Origin: Pantoea sp. 18069
Lineage (GTDB): Bacteria; Pseudomonadota; Gammaproteobacteria; Burkholderiales; Burkholderiaceae_C
Assembly: GCF_902706035.1 (NCBI RefSeq)
Contig: NZ_CACSJA010000007.1
Span: 1-64,000 of the forward strand
Reading direction: 5' to 3'
DNA: 64,000 bases
In this document: one piece after another, positions 58,875-64,000 of the stretch
Position numbering within the stretch: position 1 is the first letter of the stretch
Layout of the letters: the number at the start of each line of letters is the position of its first letter
Notes under the pieces: model-generated
What the model was told of the DNA's origin: nothing
Databases searched by the model: none
Seen by the model: only the letters and a program-made list of their open reading frames with translations
Translations under genes and position numbers: made by a program

Positions 58875-59005
58875 GGTGGCGTTCCTGGTGGGCATCAAGT
58901 GGAGGGAGACAAGCTGTCTGACCACTCGATGGTAGGAACGACATATTTCTTTCATGTGAAATTTTTAGACTTGTTCCACTGTGTTTTTATAGATGGAACC
59001 TATAG

Positions 59006-59887
59006 ATGTCGACCGCCCGCTACCGCGCCTTTGTCGCCGTTGCCCACCAGGGCAGCCTCAGCGCCGCAGCCCGCGCATTGAAGCTGAGCCAGCCCACGGT
59101 GTCCGCCCAGATCAGCGCGCTGGAACAACACAGCCCCGTGGAGCTGTTCCACCGGCGCGGCTACCGCATGAGCCTGTCGAGCGCGGGCGAACAATTGCTG
59201 CCGATCGCGCAGAAAATCCTCGCGCTTGAAGCCGAGGCCGACTTCTTCCTGCGCGACTCGGGCCAGCTCAACCAGGGCCGGCTGCACCTGGGCGCGGTCG
59301 GCCCGTTCCATGTGATTGAAATGGTCGCCGCGCACCGGCTGCGGCGCCCGGGCATCGAGGTGTCGATACGCATGGGGAATTCGAAGCAGGTGCTCGCGGA
59401 CCTGGAGCAATACACCACCGACATCGGCGTGCTCGCGGGCAGCCACGACAACCCGGCGCTCGAATGCGTGCTGTATGCGCGCCACCCCATCATCCTCTTC
59501 GCCCACCGCGACCACCCGCTCGCGCGCCACGCGAGCGTGCGCGTGGAGCAGTTGCAGGGAATGGAATTGCTGCGCCGCGAAGCCGGCTCCACGACCCAGG
59601 CGACGATGGACGCCACGCTGCAAGGCGCAGGCGTGCGCACGCGCTGCTCGCTGGAAGTCGGCAGCCGCGAAGCCTTGCGCGAGGCCGTCGCGCGCGGGCT
59701 GGGCGTGGGCGCGGTGTCGGAAGCCGAGTTCATTGCCGACCCGCGCTTTGTGCCGATCCGCATTGACGGCGACCCGGCCACCACCAGCACCTATCTCTAC
59801 TATGCGCGCGAGCGCCGCCGCAGCCTGCTGATCCAGTCGTTTCTGCAGGCGCAGCGCATTGCGCCGCGCGAAACGCCGCCGGCCTGA
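59006..59887 (+). CDS. LysR-family regulator of the phosphonate operon
   Basis: A 293-residue LysR regulator. The helix-turn-helix includes YRAFVAVAHQGSLSAAARAL and LSQPTVSAQISALEQHSPVE (residues 5-45). The effector domain begins around residue 90 (GRLHLGAVGPFHVIEMVAAH). It is divergent from phnD with a 131-bp AT-rich spacer that would hold both promoters. LysR members next to phosphonate uptake genes respond to the phosphonate itself rather than phosphate starvation, so a substrate-induced system is likely. Confidence 0.9.
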   Translation: MSTARYRAFVAVAHQGSLSAAARALKLSQPTVSAQISALEQHSPVELFHRRGYRMSLSSAGEQLLPIAQKILALEAEADFFLRDSGQLNQGRLHLGAVGPFHVIEMVAAHRLRRPGIEVSIRMGNSKQVLADLEQYTTDIGVLAGSHDNPALECVLYARHPIILFAHRDHPLARHASVRVEQLQGMELLRREAGSTTQATMDATLQGAGVRTRCSLEVGSREALREAVARGLGVGAVSEAEFIADPRFVPIRIDGDPATTSTYLYYARERRRSLLIQSFLQAQRIAPRETPPA

Positions 59888-59908
59888 ACGGCGCGGCGGC
59901 TGCGGCTT

Positions 59909-61351
59909 TTAGATGCCGACGACGGACACCGCCTTGGTGTTGAGATAGGCTTCCAGTGCTTCCGGGCCGCCTTCCGTGCCATAGCCCGAGTCCTTGATGC
60001 CGCCGAAAGGCAGCTCGGCCGAAGGCGTTGCGGGCTGGTTGATCCACAGCATGCCGGTCTCGACACGGCTGGACAGCAGTTGCACGTTCTTGAACGAGCG
60101 CGTGAACGCATAGGCTGCCAGGCCGTAAGGCAGGCGGTTGGCTTCAGCAATCGCTTCCTCGAGGCGGTCGAAGGCGCGAATGCCGGCGATGGGGCCGAAC
60201 GGCTCCTGGTTGAACAGGTCGGCGTCGGTCTCCAGGTTCGCGATCAGCGTGGGCGCAAAGAAGTTGCCGGTCTCGCCCACGCGTTCGCCGCCGGTGAGGA
60301 TCTCGGCGCCGCGCTGGCGCGCATCGGCCACGACCTGCTGCATCGCGGTCACGCGGCGTGGGTTGGCCAATGGGCCCAGGCTCGTGCCTTCGGCCAGGCC
60401 GTCACCGAGCTTGAGCGACTGCGCATATTGCACAAAGGCCTGGTTGAACTCGCCAACCAGGCTGCTGTGCACCAGAAAGCGCGTGGGAGAGATGCAGACC
60501 TGGCCCGCATTGCGGAACTTGGCCGCGCCCGCGGCCTTGACGGCCAGCGCCACATCGGCGTCTTCCGCAATGATCACGGGGGCATGGCCGCCCAGCTCCA
60601 TGGTCGCGCGCTTCATGTGCTGGCCCGCGAGCGCGGCCAGCTGCTTGCCCACGACCGTGGAGCCGGTGAAGGTCACCTTGCGGATCACCGGGTGGGCGAT
60701 CACGTAGCTGGAGATTTCAGCCGGGTCGCCGAACACCAGGCCCACGACACCGGCCGGAATGCCGGCGTCTACAAAGCAGCGCAGCAGCGCGGCCGGCGAA
60801 GCCGGGGTTTCCTCGGGCGCCTTGCACAGGAAGGAGCAGCCCGTGGCCAGCGCCGCGCCAATCTTGCGCACGATCTGGTTGACCGGGAAGTTCCAGGGCG
60901 TGAAGGCCGCGACGGGTCCGACAGGCTCCTTGATCACCATCTGCTGCGCGGCGACATTGCGGCCCGGCACAATGCGGCCGTAGACGCGCCGGCCTTCGTC
61001 GGCGAACCAGTCGATGATGTCGGCACCGGCGTTGATTTCCACGCGGGCTTCGGCCAGGGGCTTGCCGTTTTCCTGCGTCAGCACGCTGGCGATCTCTTCG
61101 ACGCGTTCGCGCAGCAACGCAGCGGCGCGGCGCATGACGGCCGCGCGCTCGTAGACCGAGGTATCGCGCCAGACTTCAAAGCCTTTTTGCGCCGCGGCCA
61201 GCGCAAGGTCCAGGTCGGCAATGCCCGCATGGGCAACAGTGCCAATGACCTGGCCCGTGGCCGGGTTGCGCACGTCAATGTGCTTGCCGCTGGCGGCATC
61301 GACCCAGTTGTTGGCAATCAGCAACTGGACATTGGGGTAGGAAACGCTCAT
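59909..61351 (-). CDS. NAD(P)-dependent aldehyde dehydrogenase (succinate-/oxoglutarate-semialdehyde type)
   Basis: A 480-residue aldehyde dehydrogenase. [20 protein letters not shown] carries the catalytic Asn and the cofactor site, [10 protein letters not shown] is the nucleotide loop, [10 protein letters not shown] has the general-base Glu (about 255), and [12 protein letters not shown] has the catalytic Cys (about 289). Family similarity is to succinate-semialdehyde or 2-oxoglutarate-semialdehyde dehydrogenases. Together with the IlvD/Edd dehydratase downstream on the map, a non-phosphorylative pentose pathway ending in 2-oxoglutarate is plausible. It is probably co-transcribed with the RraA-like gene. 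Confidence 0.9.
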   Translation of the reverse strand: MSVSYPNVQLLIANNWVDAASGKHIDVRNPATGQVIGTVAHAGIADLDLALAAAQKGFEVWRDTSVYERAAVMRRAAALLRERVEEIASVLTQENGKPLAEARVEINAGADIIDWFADEGRRVYGRIVPGRNVAAQQMVIKEPVGPVAAFTPWNFPVNQIVRKIGAALATGCSFLCKAPEETPASPAALLRCFVDAGIPAGVVGLVFGDPAEISSYVIAHPVIRKVTFTGSTVVGKQLAALAGQHMKRATMELGGHAPVIIAEDADVALAVKAAGAAKFRNAGQVCISPTRFLVHSSLVGEFNQAFVQYAQSLKLGDGLAEGTSLGPLANPRRVTAMQQVVADARQRGAEILTGGERVGETGNFFAPTLIANLETDADLFNQEPFGPIAGIRAFDRLEEAIAEANRLPYGLAAYAFTRSFKNVQLLSSRVETGMLWINQPATPSAELPFGGIKDSGYGTEGGPEALEAYLNTKAVSVVGI

Positions 61352-61459
61352 AAGGGATCTTCTTTCCATCATTCTGACGACCGGAAGCCGGTCACGGGTC
61401 GAAACGCAGGGGCGCCATGGGCGCGTGCTGCGGGCGGCACCGTAGATAGTGACATGAAA

Positions 61460-62170
61460 TCAGCGCCCGCAAGCCTTTCGCCATGCCGCGAAGTCATGGT
61501 GGTTATGCACATCGGTCGCCGGGTACAGGCCCAGGATGGAGTGCCCCTGCATCACCCGCTCCTGCACGAAGTCCTCGAACACCGTCATTTCCACGGCTTC
61601 GGCCGCGACTTCATCGGCCAGATGCGCGGGAATGACGATCACCCCTTCGGCATCGCCGACCACCACGTCGCCCGGAAACACCGGTGCATCGCCGCAGCCT
61701 ATGGGGCCGTTGATCTCTATGGCCTCGTGCAAGGTGAGGTTGGTCGGCGCGCTCGGGCGGCAGTGGTAGGCGGGCATGCGGTACTGCGCAATCTCGGGGC
61801 TGTCGCGAAAGCCGCCATCGGTGACCACGCCGGCCACGCCGCGCTGCATCAGCCGCGCCAGCAGGATGCCGCCGGCCGAGGCCGCGCGCGCGTCCTTGCG
61901 GCTGTCCATCACCAGCACCGCGCCCGGCGGGCACTGCTCCACGGCCTGACGCTGCGGGTGCTCGCGGTTCTGGAACACGCTGAGCATATTGCGGTCTTCG
62001 CGCGCCGGCATGTAGCGCAGCGTGAAGGCTTCGCCCACCATGTTGGGCAGGCCGGGGTTGAGCGGCCGCACGTCCTGGATGAACTGGTTGCGCAGGCCGC
62101 GCTTGAACAGTGCGGTGCACAGCGTGGCGGTGCTCACATGCATCAGCAGTTCACGGGTTTCGGGTGTCAT
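61460..62170 (-). CDS. RraA-family protein (HMG/CHA aldolase-like)
   Basis: A 236-residue protein of the RraA/class II pyruvate aldolase fold. Conserved segments are STATLCTALFKRGLRNQFIQ, CPPGAVLVMDSRKDARAASAGG, GVAGVVTDGGFRDSP (the metal and substrate Arg/Asp pair), and CGDAPVFPGDVVVGDAEGVI. Members include 4-hydroxy-4-methyl-2-oxoglutarate aldolases and proteins in sugar-acid operons. It lies 13 bases from the dehydratase gene and 108 from the aldehyde dehydrogenase gene, so a catabolic role is more likely than RNase E control. Confidence 0.85.
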   Translation of the reverse strand: MTPETRELLMHVSTATLCTALFKRGLRNQFIQDVRPLNPGLPNMVGEAFTLRYMPAREDRNMLSVFQNREHPQRQAVEQCPPGAVLVMDSRKDARAASAGGILLARLMQRGVAGVVTDGGFRDSPEIAQYRMPAYHCRPSAPTNLTLHEAIEINGPIGCGDAPVFPGDVVVGDAEGVIVIPAHLADEVAAEAVEMTVFEDFVQERVMQGHSILGLYPATDVHNHHDFAAWRKACGR

Positions 62171-62183
62171 GGGTGGTCTCGCT

Positions 62184-63911
62184 TCAGAATATGTCGGGTT
62201 CAGGCACGGCCTTGCCGAAGCTGGTTTCAAGAAAGTCGAAGTCGCAGCCTTCGTTGGCCTGCAGGATATGCTGGCCGAACAGCCAGCCGTAGCCGCGCTC
62301 GTGGCGCGCGGGCGGCGCAGTCCACGCGGCCTTGCGCCGCGCCAGTTCCTCGTCGCTGATCTCGAGATGGATGCTGCGCGCGGGCACGTCCACGGTGATG
62401 CGGTCGCCGCTGCGCACCAGCGCCAGCGGGCCGCCGACGGCCGATTCGGGCGAGCAGTGCAGCAGGCAGCCGCCGTAGCTCGTGCCGCTCATGCGCGCGT
62501 CGGACAGGCGCAGCATGTCCTTGACGCCCTGTTTGAGCAGCTTGGTGGGAATCGGCAGCATGCCCCACTCGGGCATGCCCGCGCCGCGCGGGCCGGCGTT
62601 GCGCAGCACCAGGATATCGTCGCCCGTCACGTCGAGGTCCGGGTCGTCGACGGCCTTCTTGAGACTGGGGTAGTCGTCGAACACCAGCGCGCGGCCGGTG
62701 TGCTGCAGCAGGTGCGGCGCGCAGGCGCTGGGCTTGATGACCACGCCGCCGGGCGCGAGGTTGCCGCGCAGCACGGCCAGCGCGCCTTCGGCGTAGATCG
62801 GCTTGTCCAGCGGCCGGATCACGTCGTCATGGTAGACCTCGGCGCCGGCGATGTTCTCGCCCAGCGTGCGGCCGTTCACGGTGAGCGCCTCGGTCTGGAG
62901 GTGGCCGCGTATGCGTTCTAGCAGCGCGCGCAGGCCGCCGGCGTAGAAGAAGTCCTCCATCAGGTAGGCATCGCCGCTGGGGCGGATATTGGCGACCACG
63001 GGCACGCGGCGGCTGAAAGCGTCGAAGTCGTCGAGGCTGACCGCATGGCCCGCGCGGCGCGACATGGCGATCAGATGGATGATGGCGTTGGTGCTGCAGC
63101 CCATGGCCATGGCGCAGGCAATGCCGTTCTCGAAGTTGGCGCGCGTGAGCATGCGCGCCGGCGTGAGGTCTTCCCAGACCATGTCGACGATGCGCCGGCC
63201 GGTGGCGGCGCTCATGCGGATATGGTTGGCGTCGGCCGCGGGAATCGACGAGGCGCCGGGCAGCGACAGGCCCACGGCCTCGGCGATGCCGGTCATCGTC
63301 GCCGCCGTGCCCATGGTCATGCAGGTGCCGTGGCTGCGCGCAATGCCGGCCTCCATCTCGTTCCAGGCCTGGTCCGAGAGGCGGCCCGCGCGGCGCTCGT
63401 CCCAGTACTTGAACGCGTCCGAGCCCGAGCCCAGCACCTTGCCTTTCCAGTTGCCGCGCAGCATGGGGCCCGCGGGCAGGTAGATGAAGGGCAGGCCCAT
63501 GCTCAGCGCGCCCATGGTCAGGCCCGGCGTGGTCTTGTCGCAGCCGCCCATGAGCACCGCGCCGTCGACCGGGTGGCTGCGCAGCAGTTCCTCGGTTTCC
63601 ATCGCCAGGAAGTTGCGGTACATCATGGTCGTGGGCTTGACCATGCTTTCGGACAGGGAGATCGCGGGCAGCTCCAGCGCAAAGCCGCCGGCCTGCAGGA
63701 TGCCGCGCTTGACGTCCTCGACGCGCTGCTTGAAGTGCGCATGGCACTGGTTGGCGTCGCTCCAGGTATTGATGATGGCGATGACCGGCTTGCCCATCCA
63801 GTCCTCATAGCCATAACCCATCTGCAGCACGCGCGAGCGGTGGCCGAAGGAGCGGAAATCATCGGGGGCGAACCAGCGCGCGCTGCGCAGGGACTCAGGG
63901 GAACGTTGCAT
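62184..63911 (-). CDS. IlvD/Edd-family sugar-acid dehydratase (L-arabonate dehydratase-like)
   Basis: A 575-residue iron-sulfur dehydratase. Cluster cysteines are visible in LMGGCDKTTPG (about 128) and SHGTCMTMGTAATMTG (about 200). MGKPVIAIINTWSDANQCHA near the N-terminus and SDARMSGTSYGGCLLHCSPE near the C-terminus are typical. The CSPE and DEELARRKAAW parts favour the sugar-acid dehydratase subgroup over branched-chain DHAD. It would convert L-arabonate or a related aldonate to the 2-keto-3-deoxy acid. It is the first gene of the cluster visible here. Confidence 0.9.
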   Translation of the reverse strand: MQRSPESLRSARWFAPDDFRSFGHRSRVLQMGYGYEDWMGKPVIAIINTWSDANQCHAHFKQRVEDVKRGILQAGGFALELPAISLSESMVKPTTMMYRNFLAMETEELLRSHPVDGAVLMGGCDKTTPGLTMGALSMGLPFIYLPAGPMLRGNWKGKVLGSGSDAFKYWDERRAGRLSDQAWNEMEAGIARSHGTCMTMGTAATMTGIAEAVGLSLPGASSIPAADANHIRMSAATGRRIVDMVWEDLTPARMLTRANFENGIACAMAMGCSTNAIIHLIAMSRRAGHAVSLDDFDAFSRRVPVVANIRPSGDAYLMEDFFYAGGLRALLERIRGHLQTEALTVNGRTLGENIAGAEVYHDDVIRPLDKPIYAEGALAVLRGNLAPGGVVIKPSACAPHLLQHTGRALVFDDYPSLKKAVDDPDLDVTGDDILVLRNAGPRGAGMPEWGMLPIPTKLLKQGVKDMLRLSDARMSGTSYGGCLLHCSPESAVGGPLALVRSGDRITVDVPARSIHLEISDEELARRKAAWTAPPARHERGYGWLFGQHILQANEGCDFDFLETSFGKAVPEPDIF

Positions 63912-64000
63912 GAAAGACTGTCTTCCGGGTCGGTGCCCGCGCATGGCGCGGGCTGCTTCAAGAAAAAAGGCGGACCGCGCAGCCTAGAGGACCTTGCCGG

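Overview
The window is GC-rich, densely coded DNA of the kind found in Burkholderiales, most likely Comamonadaceae. The evidence is indirect: a Bug/TctC solute-binding protein, a Gram-negative trimeric porin, several LysR and IclR regulators, and a subfamily I lipase with its foldase. No rRNA, tRNA or CRISPR array is visible, so the genus is not fixed. Two plasmid-type maintenance systems lie between 34 and 51 kb. The DNA is therefore probably a secondary replicon (chromid or megaplasmid), or a chromosome carrying integrated plasmid backbone.

Layout. 0-0.26 kb: fragment of an IS4-type transposase. 0.31-6.5 kb: cobalamin riboswitch and a translationally coupled operon of outer-membrane receptor, binding protein, permease, ATPase and a CbiX-like/[2Fe-2S] fusion protein. 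6.5-10 kb: monooxygenase-like protein, secreted lipase with foldase, epimerase-like protein. 10-14 kb: citryl-CoA lyase-like protein, CoA-transferase and tricarboxylate-binding protein, divergent from an IclR regulator. 14-18.9 kb: glutathione transferase, HipBA toxin-antitoxin, class A beta-lactamase with an AmpR-like regulator. 19-31 kb: housekeeping and redox genes, a DsbB/DsbA pair, an MHYT-GGDEF-EAL protein and an M28 peptidase. 31-33 kb: amidohydrolase.

33-51 kb is the most unusual part. It holds an orphan type III secretion chaperone and an IncP-like korA-incC-korB control operon preceded by a perfect KorA operator and a KorB operator. Next is an ECF sigma/anti-sigma pair split by an IscB-omegaRNA element whose IscB lacks the HNH and RuvC-III parts. 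A second rep-parS-parB-parA module follows, with seven regularly spaced parS-like palindromes. A TrbA-like regulator lies at 50.5 kb. KorB operators (TTTAGC-N-GCTAAA) recur near 30.2, 36.3, 46.4 and 50.95 kb, so the IncP-type regulators probably still control or partition this replicon.

51-64 kb: aldo/keto reductase and MFS exporter with a divergent LysR gene; a phosphonate cluster (phnX, an iron alcohol dehydrogenase, phnE, phnC, phnD) with a divergent LysR gene; and a sugar-acid catabolic set (aldehyde dehydrogenase, RraA-like protein, IlvD/Edd dehydratase) ending near the window edge. Dispersed repeats include a 101-bp element in two copies with DnaA-box-like ends.
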